Positions 53,034 through 62,671 of a stretch of DNA of 64,000 bases are shown in pieces. Below the pieces are notes generated by a model. It saw only the letters and a list, made by a program, of their open reading frames with translations, did not search any database and was not told where the DNA came from. The first letter of the stretch is position 1. The number at the start of each line of letters is the position of its first letter. Made by a program: the position numbers and the translations under genes. This stretch comes from Numidum massiliense (GTDB taxonomy: Bacteria > Bacillota > Bacilli > Thermoactinomycetales > Novibacillaceae): assembly GCF_001375555.1 (NCBI RefSeq), contig NZ_CTDZ01000009.1, positions 2,659,758 through 2,723,757 on the forward strand, written 5' to 3'.

Positions 53034-54359
53034 ATGGCGATCGATCCGATCACGCTTGGCGCACTGATCCGTAAGCGCCGCAAGGAAATGGGTCTGACGT
53101 TGAACGACTTGGCGAGTGACACCATCTCCGTCCCGACGATTAGCAACATTGAACGCGGCATCACGGGCAATCTCGCCAGCGATAAAGTCGCCTACATCCG
53201 CGAGAAACTCGGGTTAACGGATGAACTCGTGCAGCAGATGCTGACGAGCACGAAAGAAGTGGACGCACGCTTCGCGCAAAAAATTGCCAACGTGCGATAT
53301 TTGGCGGAACTGAATTTGCTAAGTGAAGCACGGCAAGAAGTAAGCGCCTTAGAAGGTGACGACAAGTTAGACGAATACCCTCGTTACGCCATAACAGTGC
53401 AACTCTTAAAGGGAATCGTCTTGCAAAAACAAGGCAAGTGGGAGCGAGCCAAAAAAACGCTTCAGCAAGTGCTGCGACGGCTGCGTGAAGAGGCGTTAGA
53501 GGAACCGAACAACCTTGCTGCCGAAGCGTACTTTAACTTGTCTATCATTGCCGCATTTGACGATCAAGATTACGAAAAAGCGATTGACTACGCAAACATG
53601 GCGCTTGACGTGTTCCAGAAAGTAGGTGATGAACAACAGCTGGAAGGGCGTGTACTGTACAATATAGGAAGCTTTCACTTCCATCTGGAGCAAAACGGCC
53701 AAGCGTATAAATATGCGATCGAAGCACGTAGCAAGTGCGACCAAAGTCAAGATATGAAGACATTCATATTGACGTATAACTTGGAGGCACAAACCCTTAA
53801 ACGTCAATGCCTTTACGAACAGGCCATCCAAACGTTCCAGCAGACAATATACCTTTCGCGGTTGCACTACACCGACCCGTGGCTCGGGAGCATCCTGTAC
53901 CTTAACTTGGGTGATACGCACTACCGCGCTAAAGCGTACGAACAAGCGCTGCAATGTTACGACACGTCCTACAGGCTTTGTAAAGAAACGAAAGACGAGC
54001 ATCAGCGTGCCACCATCTATTACTCATACGGCGAAGTCTACCTTGCGATGGGAGAATTGGAGCGAGCAAAAGAATTCGTAAACAAATCTTTAGAGTTAGC
54101 GCGAGAGTTCGATTTTACTTCGGAATACTTACACCTTCTGTTGCTGCAAGCAAAGATCGCTTCTGAGCAAAAATCTTCCGATGTAACCGCCCTTTGTGAA
54201 AAGGGGATTAGCCTAGCGGAAAAAAGTAAGTTGTTCAACACGATGAAGGACTTTCACTTCGTTTTGGCGAATTACTATGACCGGATCGGTAACCGGGAAG
54301 CATTTCATCAGGAAACGCAACATATTTATACCATAGAGTCTTTAATTCGCGGGAGGTAA
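53034..54359 (+). CDS. HTH-TPR peptide receptor (RRNPP type), cassette 2
   Basis: 441 residues from the ATG at 53034 (GGGGGT 7 nt upstream). Same layout as cassette 1; the HTH differs in only a few positions, the TPR region in many (for example IGSFHFHLEQNGQAYKYAIE against IALYYYHSEQYGQAYKYAID). The last codons again hold the ribosome site of the propeptide gene. The 1.77-kb unit (receptor, propeptide, terminator, upstream block) is a tandem duplication in which DNA-binding parts are kept and peptide-binding parts changed. Confidence 0.92.
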   Translation: MAIDPITLGALIRKRRKEMGLTLNDLASDTISVPTISNIERGITGNLASDKVAYIREKLGLTDELVQQMLTSTKEVDARFAQKIANVRYLAELNLLSEARQEVSALEGDDKLDEYPRYAITVQLLKGIVLQKQGKWERAKKTLQQVLRRLREEALEEPNNLAAEAYFNLSIIAAFDDQDYEKAIDYANMALDVFQKVGDEQQLEGRVLYNIGSFHFHLEQNGQAYKYAIEARSKCDQSQDMKTFILTYNLEAQTLKRQCLYEQAIQTFQQTIYLSRLHYTDPWLGSILYLNLGDTHYRAKAYEQALQCYDTSYRLCKETKDEHQRATIYYSYGEVYLAMGELERAKEFVNKSLELAREFDFTSEYLHLLLLQAKIASEQKSSDVTALCEKGISLAEKSKLFNTMKDFHFVLANYYDRIGNREAFHQETQHIYTIESLIRGR

Positions 54360-54363
54360 AGCT

Positions 54364-54480
54364 GTGAAAAAAATTGTGGCTTCAGTCGTCGTAATTGCCC
54401 TTTTGCTCTTACCAATGACTGCGTTCGCCGGTGACAGAATGCCGGTCATAAGATCGCACAGCACTGTCGGAGGGAAATAA
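54364..54480 (+). CDS. Exported quorum-sensing propeptide, cassette 2
   Basis: 38 codons, GTG start 4 nt after the receptor stop. Hydrophobic signal core IVASVVVIALLLLPM, cleavage-like site TAFAG, tail GDRMPVIRSHSTVGGK. Shared tail pattern with cassette 1: R-x-P-[IV]-[IV]-R-S-x-x-T-V. Differences fall at positions that would set specificity. Both propeptides are too short for standard gene-calling thresholds. Confidence 0.88.
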   Translation: MKKIVASVVVIALLLLPMTAFAGDRMPVIRSHSTVGGK

Positions 54481-54498
54481 ACAACTAACATTTAATGG

Positions 54499-54538
54499 TC
54501 CGTTAAGCGGGGCGCGTGAACGCACCTCGCCTAACGGA
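54499..54538 (+). terminator. Intrinsic terminator of cassette 2
   Basis: Same hairpin as at 52728 (one or two base changes), followed by TTTTTTT. Confidence 0.85.
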
Positions 54539-54608
54539 TTTTTTTATTGGTGTCCTATCTCACACACCTGTTAATAGGTATGTGCGTGTTCGTCACCGCT
54601 TCATTCCC

Positions 54609-57600
54609 TTACGCAATCACAATATCCATCAACTCTTCATAGCTACTAACCACACCGTAGTGCAGCTCGTCGGTATTCAACCGTTGGAAATGCTTCCGTG
54701 CACAGGCGACCTTCGCTTCCTCCACCCCGCGCAGTTCGAGGGATTCCATTGTACCCTTCGTTTCCGCAATAAAGTATATATGTTTCACCACACCTTCCTT
54801 GAACACGATCGCCCAGTCAGGGTTGTAGTTGCCGACCGGTGTCGGGATAAAAAAACCACGTGGCAACTTCGCATATACACTAACTTCGGTACTCGTATCC
54901 AGCGCTTTGGCAAAGGATTGCTCCGTATGAGAATCGGTCACAACGTAGTCGAAAATATGTTTGTCTACCGATACCGCATTTTCCCCCAGTTCCCCTTGCA
55001 ACGTATTTTGTGTAAACACGTCGGTGGTAAACGTATCGCCTAGCACATCGTATGTAATCGATTCGATGATCGTCGCTGCCTTCTGTTCGTTGATGAGCTT
55101 TGCTACACGTAGGATAAACTCTTCCGGGTTGATGCGGAACTGACGAAAGGTCGCTTCTTTAATCCCCGTCAAAATGTGGACTATCGTTTTGCGCGTCAGC
55201 TTCGTCTCATCCATCAGTTTACCGATGAGATCGTACGTCACTCGTGTGTTCACAACGCTGTCGACCATGCCTGTTTTCGTCCGAAGGATCTTAAAGCCTT
55301 CACCCTGCTTCAACTGTTCCTTCGAATCGATTTTTTCCAACGCGCCGTGTGCAATCTTAACACGTAACTGCGGTACGCGTAATTCCTTATCTAAAGTCTC
55401 AATGCACTTCTTGATGAGCTCCTCGGAATCAAACCTCACGGTGTATACCGTCTGTTTGTTAATTTTTCGCCACAGCTCTTGAAACTCCCGCTTGTAAAAG
55501 TTGTCGTTCGGCTGCAAATCTCGAATGTTTTTGCCCCGTTCATTTTCTGTCAGGCTAACCTTATCCGCGACGTAAACTGTCTCAACTAGCTTAACAATCG
55601 ACTGCTGGAAAGACGCGAGTTCTTCCGATAACTTAAGATTTCCTGCCGCTGCATCGGCAAAATAATCGTCAGTTAAATGACCCTCTTCATTAACATAACC
55701 ATGACGAATAAACGCATAATTAAACTTGCTCGCCCAGTCCTCGTCGATACGCAATTGATCGCCATTCGGAGCTTCTAATACTTTGCCCAAAAAGAAGTTT
55801 TGGTCCACTTTTTGCGGTCGCTCCGAAAGTGTTTCAGCAATTTCACTCTGCAGATCTTGGGCAAACTGCTCATACGATTCGCTCGCCACGACGGTTAGCC
55901 GATTAATTTCGTGCACATCGATTCCAGGCACTGTGGCATCGACACGCTCACCTTCTTGGTTAACGCAAAGCCTGAGGCCACGCCCGACTTCTTGCCGTTT
56001 TTTAATCGTCGAGTCGCTTTGCTTCAGCGTACAAATTTGGAACACGTTCGGGTTGTCCCATCCTTCTTTTAGTGCCGAGTGAGAAAAAATGAAGCGTGTC
56101 GGTTCTCTAAAGCTAAGCAACCGTTCTTTATCTTTCATAATGAGATCGTATGCGTCGACATCGTCGGACTCCGTCTTTCGGCCACGCACTTTTGGATCGA
56201 CGAGTCGCTTGCTCTTCTTGTCGACAGAAAAATATCCTTTATGTGTTTCATGCACTTGAATTCCTTTTAAGTAGCGCTTGTACTTCTCATCCTTGCAAAT
56301 AGCGAGTTGTTCCTCTAATAGGGTCATATATTCTTCAACAAACATGTCGGCATATAGACCGTTTTGTTCTTGGCCATCGGCATCGTATTGTCGGTAGTTC
56401 GCCACTTCATCGATAAAGAAAAGGGACAACACCTTAATTCCTTGCGCGAACAGTTCCCGCTCCTTCCGAAAGTGCGATTTGATCGTCTCGCGGATTTGAA
56501 TGCGCCGAAAATGTTGTTCGTTCACGTCCCCTTGTACATCTCCAGCATCTAACGTCACGCCGTTCGCGAAGTGAAGGCGGTTATTGCGACCGTCAATTTC
56601 CGACACTTTGAACCCTTTGTATTGCTCAAGTCGGCCAGATAACTGATACAAGTCGTCGTTCACGTGAATTTTTCTCACTTTCTTGGCCAGCCCCGACTTT
56701 TGACGCACCTCGAATTCGAGGCGAGCAATCGGTGCATGTTTGTTGCTCACATCAATTCCCTCTAAGTACAAATAACTTTCTGTGCCCGTAGTTCCTTTTA
56801 TATCGATACCTTTGACGTTAATTTTTTTTACGAGCTTCTTATTATAGGCATCGAGAGCATCGAGACGATACACTTTGTTGAAATCCTCGCGGTGTGTCGC
56901 CGAATAGCGCAACGTGAACAATGGGTTGAACAACTGGAGTGCTTCTTTCGTCTTTTTGCCTTCTACCGACTGCGGTTCGTCGATAATGACAATCGGGTTC
57001 GTACTCGCAATGACGTCGATCGGGCGGCGCGATTGAAAGTCGTCCAACTCCATATAAATGCGCCGCGCATCCTTCCCCCGTGCCGAAAATGCCTGAGAAT
57101 TAATGATCATAACGTTAATACTTGCGTCACTGGCGAACGTGTCTAGTTGGTGTAGCTGCTTCGAATTGTAGACAAACACGCGTGCCTTCATCCCGTATTC
57201 CGCCATGAAGTGGTCTTCCGTCATTTGAAACGACTTGTACACCCCTTCGCGAATGGCAACCGACGGCACGACGACAATATATTTGCTCCAACCATACGCC
57301 TTGTACAGATCGTACATTGTACGGATGTATGTGTACGTCTTTCCTGTACCGGTTTCCATCTCAACCGTTAAGTTATACTTGCCTTCCAGTTTCTTGGAAA
57401 CTGGCAACCCGGTCCGCCCCTGCACAGCTTGAATATTTGCCAACAGTTCACTGTCGCCCAATTTTATTCTGCTATTATTGTATCCTTCATCCGAATAAAA
57501 TTTGCCTGTTTCATAATCTTCAGCATTGATTTGCCTATGGATAACCCTCTTCCCTCTATCAATCGTAAACCGGGACGACTCATTCGGTTGCCCCTGGAAA

Positions 57601-57662
57601 CAGTCGACGATGCTCTTGACGGCGTCCATTTGAAATTGCTGGTGTTTAAATTTGATCTTCAA
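54609..57662 (-). CDS. res: Type III restriction enzyme, Res subunit
   Basis: 1017 residues. N-terminal SF2 helicase: Walker A METGTGKTYTYIRTMYDLYK (from residue 102), DEAD-box variant VIIDEPQSVEG, motif III LRYSATHRED, motif VI STIKKRQEVGRGLRLCV. The C-terminal nuclease has the PD-(D/E)XK pattern YNPDWAIVFKEG then IYFIAETKG. It cleaves DNA together with Mod after ATP-driven movement. Full length with all motifs, so likely active. It begins 15 nt after the mod stop. Confidence 0.95.
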   Translation of the reverse strand: MKIKFKHQQFQMDAVKSIVDCFQGQPNESSRFTIDRGKRVIHRQINAEDYETGKFYSDEGYNNSRIKLGDSELLANIQAVQGRTGLPVSKKLEGKYNLTVEMETGTGKTYTYIRTMYDLYKAYGWSKYIVVVPSVAIREGVYKSFQMTEDHFMAEYGMKARVFVYNSKQLHQLDTFASDASINVMIINSQAFSARGKDARRIYMELDDFQSRRPIDVIASTNPIVIIDEPQSVEGKKTKEALQLFNPLFTLRYSATHREDFNKVYRLDALDAYNKKLVKKINVKGIDIKGTTGTESYLYLEGIDVSNKHAPIARLEFEVRQKSGLAKKVRKIHVNDDLYQLSGRLEQYKGFKVSEIDGRNNRLHFANGVTLDAGDVQGDVNEQHFRRIQIRETIKSHFRKERELFAQGIKVLSLFFIDEVANYRQYDADGQEQNGLYADMFVEEYMTLLEEQLAICKDEKYKRYLKGIQVHETHKGYFSVDKKSKRLVDPKVRGRKTESDDVDAYDLIMKDKERLLSFREPTRFIFSHSALKEGWDNPNVFQICTLKQSDSTIKKRQEVGRGLRLCVNQEGERVDATVPGIDVHEINRLTVVASESYEQFAQDLQSEIAETLSERPQKVDQNFFLGKVLEAPNGDQLRIDEDWASKFNYAFIRHGYVNEEGHLTDDYFADAAAGNLKLSEELASFQQSIVKLVETVYVADKVSLTENERGKNIRDLQPNDNFYKREFQELWRKINKQTVYTVRFDSEELIKKCIETLDKELRVPQLRVKIAHGALEKIDSKEQLKQGEGFKILRTKTGMVDSVVNTRVTYDLIGKLMDETKLTRKTIVHILTGIKEATFRQFRINPEEFILRVAKLINEQKAATIIESITYDVLGDTFTTDVFTQNTLQGELGENAVSVDKHIFDYVVTDSHTEQSFAKALDTSTEVSVYAKLPRGFFIPTPVGNYNPDWAIVFKEGVVKHIYFIAETKGTMESLELRGVEEAKVACARKHFQRLNTDELHYGVVSSYEELMDIVIA

Positions 57663-57677
57663 CGTCAGTCACCATCC

Positions 57678-59537
57678 TTACAACACTTGAATTTCCGTAC
57701 TTGGGGACAACCGTTTGAACAGTTCCTCCACATTAATGCGGGCCGCGTCATCTCCGAATGACCGATCGCGGAATACGACGCGTAGTGGCTGATCTGCCGC
57801 GATCTGTTCCATCACTTCTTCCGACACATCGTCATCGAAACACGCCACGAGTGAATTGCCGGCCACGTAGTGAACTGTTTTCCCGGCGATCTGCTTCGTT
57901 TCCATCGGGAGCGACAGTTCTAGTCCGCATTCCAGCATCACTTGTGCGAGTAAGTCTTCCCCAGTCCGGTCTTCTTTAATGTTCGAGATGAGCTCGTACA
58001 TCTCCATTTGGCTGACGTCGCCAGGTGCATAGTAGACATCCTTCATGTTCGACGAATCGACGCGGAACACGCGGAAGCCATAGTCAATCTCTGCCCCAGT
58101 TTCCTCCTTGATCTTCTTTGCAGCACGACGAATGCGTTCTTTGCCGATTTCGCAGATGTTGTGGTAACCGGCTTTGTATGCTTCTGATTTTTCATCCGTT
58201 TCCTCGGGGAGCTGCACCATGATAAACTTCCTACCGCTATTATCCTTTGCATTCAATCTGAATACTGCTTCTGCTGTCGTAGCTGAGCCTGAGAAAAAGT
58301 CAATAACAATGTCGGATGATCCAGTTACCTGCTCTATTAACTGTTCTATAAGTGATATGGGCTTGGAATAATTAAAAATCGACACTTCAAAAAGGTCTTT
58401 TATTGCCCTAGTTCCTTCCGAGTTCATTCCAACATCCGTTAATAATGTTGAAATTGGATCAACGTTCCGTTTCAATTCACTCATAAATCTTTTTAACATC
58501 GGACGCCTATTTTCATCATCAGGAAAGTAAATTCTTCCCTCAGCAATCATTTTCTCCATAGACTCCGGTATATACGCCCATACTCGGTTAGGATTCGCTT
58601 TATACACCTTGTTAGTCTTGGGATCCACAAGATCATAAAACTGATTTGGTCTTTGGTCCTTGGTCATACCCACAGTTAAGTTATCTAGCATCCACGGGCC
58701 CCTAGGATCATTGTCCGGATTTTTGTATGATGTATATTTCTTCGGAATCCCGTTAAATACAATACCACTATTTTTCCCATAAGCTAGTACATACTCGTGG
58801 TCAGTAGATACTAATGTTGCAGCAAGCGCAGAAGACGTTCTTCTTTTCCAAATAAAGCAACCGATAAAACTTTCTCTGCCAAATATCTCATTGCATAACT
58901 TCTGTAAGTTATCTAGTTCATTATCATCAATACTAATAAAAATAACCCCGTCTTCGCAGAGCAAATTCCTCGAAATCTTCAACCGTGAGTACATCATCGA
59001 TAACCAATCACTATGAAAACGACCGTTAGAGTCTGTATTATGAAACAGACGGTTGCCATCTCTGTCAACCTGTTCCGTTTTTTCCAGAAAGTACACGGAG
59101 GATTCCTTAAAATCATCCTTATAAACAAAATCCTGACCAGTATTATACGGTGGATCAATATAAATACACTTCACCTTGTTCAAATACGACTCCTGCAACA
59201 ACTTCAACACATCGAGGTTGTCGCCTTCGATGTACAAGTTTTCCGTGCTGTCCCAGTTGACGCTATCTTCCTTTACTGGACGCAATGTTTTATTAATTGG
59301 CGTATTGGCGTTTAGGATGGCCTCCTTCTTACCGGGCCACGTCAGCTGATACCGCTCCTTTTCCCCTTCGACGAGTACGTCGGACAGTTCTTGCTTCAAT
59401 AGTTCAAAGTCGATCGCATGCGTTAATTTCCCTTGTTCATCTTTTGTTTCTGTGATGACGTTCGGAAATAGAGCTGCGATTCTTTCGATGTTTTTTTGTG
59501 TTAAGTCGGCGGATTTCATTGCTAGTTTACTAGTCAT
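57678..59537 (-). CDS. mod: Type III DNA methyltransferase, Mod subunit
   Basis: 619 residues from the ATG at 59537 (GGAGG 8 nt upstream; an upstream in-frame start would sit in the ribosome site). N6-adenine methyltransferase of the beta class: catalytic DPPYNTGQDFVYKDDF near residue 128 comes before the AdoMet motif VIDFFSGSATTAEAVF near 430. The region between carries the target-recognition domain. It modifies one strand of an asymmetric site and guides Res. Upstream lies the broken DUF4391/helicase pair. Confidence 0.94.
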   Translation of the reverse strand: MTSKLAMKSADLTQKNIERIAALFPNVITETKDEQGKLTHAIDFELLKQELSDVLVEGEKERYQLTWPGKKEAILNANTPINKTLRPVKEDSVNWDSTENLYIEGDNLDVLKLLQESYLNKVKCIYIDPPYNTGQDFVYKDDFKESSVYFLEKTEQVDRDGNRLFHNTDSNGRFHSDWLSMMYSRLKISRNLLCEDGVIFISIDDNELDNLQKLCNEIFGRESFIGCFIWKRRTSSALAATLVSTDHEYVLAYGKNSGIVFNGIPKKYTSYKNPDNDPRGPWMLDNLTVGMTKDQRPNQFYDLVDPKTNKVYKANPNRVWAYIPESMEKMIAEGRIYFPDDENRRPMLKRFMSELKRNVDPISTLLTDVGMNSEGTRAIKDLFEVSIFNYSKPISLIEQLIEQVTGSSDIVIDFFSGSATTAEAVFRLNAKDNSGRKFIMVQLPEETDEKSEAYKAGYHNICEIGKERIRRAAKKIKEETGAEIDYGFRVFRVDSSNMKDVYYAPGDVSQMEMYELISNIKEDRTGEDLLAQVMLECGLELSLPMETKQIAGKTVHYVAGNSLVACFDDDVSEEVMEQIAADQPLRVVFRDRSFGDDAARINVEELFKRLSPSTEIQVL

Positions 59538-59552
59538 ATATAGAGCCTCCAA

Positions 59553-59700
59553 TCATTGTCCCAATAGTTGATCCAATTCTTTTTTCATCCGTTGTCGCTT
59601 TATATTTAACGCCACTTTGTGGTCGAACTGTTTTTCGCGGCGTATCTTTCACGTCAAGCGTGCACATTCTTTATTCAGTTTGTCGATGCGCTGTTGGCGG
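59553..59700 (-). pseudogene. C-terminal remnant of a DUF4391-type gene
   Basis: The minus-strand frame reads QVALDRQQRIDKLNKECARL, T, a TGA stop, then KIRREKQFDHKVALNIKRQR and MKKELDQLLGQ. This coiled C-terminus resembles DUF4391 proteins that usually sit between helicase and mod in such loci. Its N-terminal two thirds are gone: it is joined directly to the helicase frame at 59700, and also has an internal stop. Confidence 0.65.
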
Positions 59701-61174
59701 TCAAGGGCAACTTGCACTGAATATGACGACTTTCCGATTGCCAGGGTTGAGCGGTTTTGCGATCTTGTCGTCGATGACGCGTGCTAACGTGTTTAATTTT
59801 TTGTCGTGGGCTGGCGTCACTTTTTCCATCTCTTGCAATAACCCGTGCAAAATGTCGCGATCGTACGCTAAGTCGCTTTCCCAGCTTAACACGTCCATAT
59901 CGGACAAGTTAATTTTAATCGTATCGCCGATGCTAAATTCGTCGTCCAGCCAATCGTCATCGTCAAGATTGACGCGGGCAATGTCGGTAAAGCCAATATC
60001 GCTCGCTTGCTTACTCCGTTCATACCCTGCGATCCGTTCAAGCGTTTGTTCGATTTTGGCCAGTATTTTTTCCAGTGTGATGCGGAAAGAGGCAACCGAA
60101 CTTTCCAGCCGCTTCAACAAGTTAATGCGCATTAACGTCTGCAAGTTACCTTCGCGATCGAGCTGTTTAAAAGTACTGCTGCCTTGCAACACTGTGTCGT
60201 ATCGCTGCTCGTAAAAGGACATGCGACTCGGCAAAATGTACTTAAACGGTGCATAAATCCCTAGATTGATGCGCGACAGTCCTGTATAAATGTCGTCGTA
60301 TCCGATGACGTCTTCTCGCTCGGTTAAATTACAGTACTCCGACCGCGGCGCCAACCTTTTCGGGAACTCGCCAATCTCCTCGGCTTTGTAATATTTTTGG
60401 ATATGTTTGCGCGAACGGGCGATCGTCAGGCTATCCAGCAACTCAAAAAAATCAAAGTCAAGCATGCCGAGCAGTTTTTCCGTCGTCCGCTGGGCAATGT
60501 CCAACTTCGCCCATTGGTTAAACGCCGCTTGCGCCCGTTTAAAAATATCGTTAATTCCCCGCTCAGTCCCGAGCTTCTCATCGAGGTCGACGGTCGTAAA
60601 GCCGCTGATTGGCATGTACGTGATGGCACTGTTGACGGGCTGATCATGTCTTAATTTGTCGTCGCCCCTGACTTCGTCGTACCTGTGATCGATGTTACTC
60701 TGATCCGCGTAACTGTGATTGGCTTGTTTTATATTGGCGTTCTTTTGGTCGAACTCTGTTTTGTCGCGCGATTGATCACCCGTCTTTAGGTTGATCATGC
60801 CAGGCATAGCTCCGGCCGTCCGGTTGGACTTAAACGTCACCTTCCGTTTGATCCCAATCACTGCATTCTTTCGCAATTGCCTTGAGCGTCAGTTCGTTTT
60901 TTAAGCGGATTTCAAACTCCGTGCCCGACAAGCTCTTTTCCCGATCCCGCTTCGGTATGTAAAACTCGCGCAACTCCTTCTTGAAACTGTCAGCGACAAA
61001 CGTCGGCGAGGTAAAGATGAAGCGGATTTCTTCTATTTGTTCGAGTTCGTTCTTTAACGCTTCGTACGCATAAATAGAAAAACAAGACGCCGCAATCGAT
61101 ACTTTCGTCTTTTTCTGTAGCGTTTGTTTTAGATCGTCGCCGAACAGCTGCTCGACGTTGTTGAACACTTCCAT
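59701..61174 (-). pseudogene. Remnant of a PLD-helicase accessory gene of the type III locus
   Basis: The ATG frame from 61174 encodes a PLD-like N-domain (MEVFNNVEQLFGDDLKQTLQ, IEEIRFIFTSPTFVADSFKK) and shifts frame near 60850 by one extra G (ECSDW then IKRKVTFKSNRTAGAMPGM). The other frame runs to 59701, with GINDIFKRAQAAFNQWAKLD and FDFFELLDSLTIARSRKHIQ from the middle of an SNF2-type helicase, ending at NRKVVIFSA. The ATPase core with Walker A/B and the end of the C-terminal helicase domain are deleted. Intact relatives exceed 1000 residues; about 490 codons remain. Confidence 0.8.
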
Positions 61175-61357
61175 GACAACACCTCATAGTTGAAGCTCGT
61201 GCATGTACGACTCCTCATCGATATTATACTAGGTAAGTAAGACTACTATCACATGAGCAGCCCTTAGCCGAAGAAGCTAGCCGTGTGTGTTACGGAGCCG
61301 AGCATCGTACGAGTGGTGAAAGGCTCGTATTCACGCGAAAATCTTAAATATTATCGT

Positions 61358-61385
61358 ACCTTGACGGTTTAGACCCCGTCAAGGT
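61358..61385. terminator. Hairpin between DUF3841 gene and helicase remnant
   Basis: ACCTTGACGG (61358-61367) pairs with CCGTCAAGGT (61376-61385): perfect 10-bp stem, 8-nt loop, just downstream of the DUF3841 gene on the minus strand. No U tract. Confidence 0.6.
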
Positions 61386-61407
61386 AGTGGAAGGGAGGAG
61401 GTTATCA

Positions 61408-61959
61408 TTACTCACATTCACATACGTCGCATCCACATTCAGGACAGCTGTTTTTTGCTACAAACACTTGGGCACGTTTCACGTTCGTGATCGGTATTCT
61501 ACCGGTTACGCCTTGTAATTCACCCGTCCCCCAATCCGATTCCTTCATGCGTTCAAGATCGAATATTCTCTCCCAGCTCTCTTCTTGCGTCATCTGACTC
61601 TTACCGTCCCTAAACAACCGCTCCTCTTCATCTGACAAATATAAAAACCCGTCGTTTAGCGGGCAATGCCATGCCATAAAGTCAGAGACTAAGACACGCT
61701 CATCGTCTACCTCAACTTCCAGACAAACTAATACTTCCCCTTCGTTCCCATGACCTCCGGCATTTAAATCGGGTTCTTCGAGCCATAGCCAAACCGGGAA
61801 GGTGCCATCGTGGCCGATCCGCCGATTCATTTGCTTGATCATCCACCGGTATGGACGAAGGAAATAGTCCCATACGTACTGCTCTGAACCGATTAGGTAG
61901 CCCCTCTGCTGGGCCTCTTCCCAAGCTTCTTTTTTTTGTATTGTCCAGTATGTGCTCAT
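61408..61959 (-). CDS. DUF3841 domain protein
   Basis: 183 residues from the ATG at 61959 (AAAGGAG upstream). WTIQKKEAWEEAQQRGYLIG, YRWMIKQMNRRIG and FPVWLWLEEPDLN are DUF3841 landmarks. The C-terminus SCPECGCDVCECE is a four-cysteine cluster that could bind zinc. Function unknown. It is adjacent to the restriction locus but separated by a hairpin, so it is probably an independent gene. Confidence 0.78.
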   Translation of the reverse strand: MSTYWTIQKKEAWEEAQQRGYLIGSEQYVWDYFLRPYRWMIKQMNRRIGHDGTFPVWLWLEEPDLNAGGHGNEGEVLVCLEVEVDDERVLVSDFMAWHCPLNDGFLYLSDEEERLFRDGKSQMTQEESWERIFDLERMKESDWGTGELQGVTGRIPITNVKRAQVFVAKNSCPECGCDVCECE

Positions 61960-62170
61960 GTGGTCTCCTTTCATAAAGGTCGGTTGGTTGATGGGATTTA
62001 AAACGACGTTTTTGAACCGAAATAACCTTCAAGTGCTAGTGACTAAGTGTCAGGAAGATACACATATTCCTATTGTAATATAAAGAACCTGTCAAATACG
62101 GTCAGGGAATGTATGTTCCTAACCGAGGGACTATATGTTCAAAAGGCGTATACCCGCCACGCATTGCGAA

Positions 62171-62198
62171 TTGATACTACATTAAAAAATGATATAAT
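62171..62198 (+). promoter_or_regulatory. Isolated sigma-A-like promoter
   Basis: -35 TTGATA (62171-62176), 16-nt spacer, -10 TATAAT (62193-62198). No gene starts within 800 bp downstream on this strand, so it may drive a small RNA or be a leftover. Confidence 0.5.
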
Positions 62199-62671
62199 AG
62201 GAAAGTAGATCCATTATTTTTTTCTATTATCCGCGACGGTTGACGACCGAGAGGATGCCCGGCGAATGATTCACTTTTAGCTTGCAAATAACCGTGCATC
62301 ACTTTCAACAGTAATGATCGGAAACTTCCTTCCATATATGGTCTCCACTCCTTATCGATCGGTCACTGTACTATCGTTATATTTCGACCGTTTTAACATA
62401 GATAATTAAAAAACAACAGGTATTTCGTTTGTTTTTTTCGCTATACATTTATTTACTATGAGATTGTGACGATGTGGATCATTGGCTTTGTTGCAGTTTT
62501 TCGCCAATCAGTACCCCCGTTCGTATTATTCTTTATATGTATACTTTACCATCTTGACACGCCTTTGGCCTACTTATTGGTGAGGTGTGGGCACTAAGGA
62601 TGTGTCTGTATATTGATACGAATCTTCCACCTCATGACCCTCCTTGGAAATAATAACGCTAGCTGTTCTAC

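Noticed and set aside
54516-55043. Plus-strand 175-residue ORF overlapping the end of res
   Set aside because: Antisense to a conserved nuclease domain and lacking any family feature; a shadow of the res gene.
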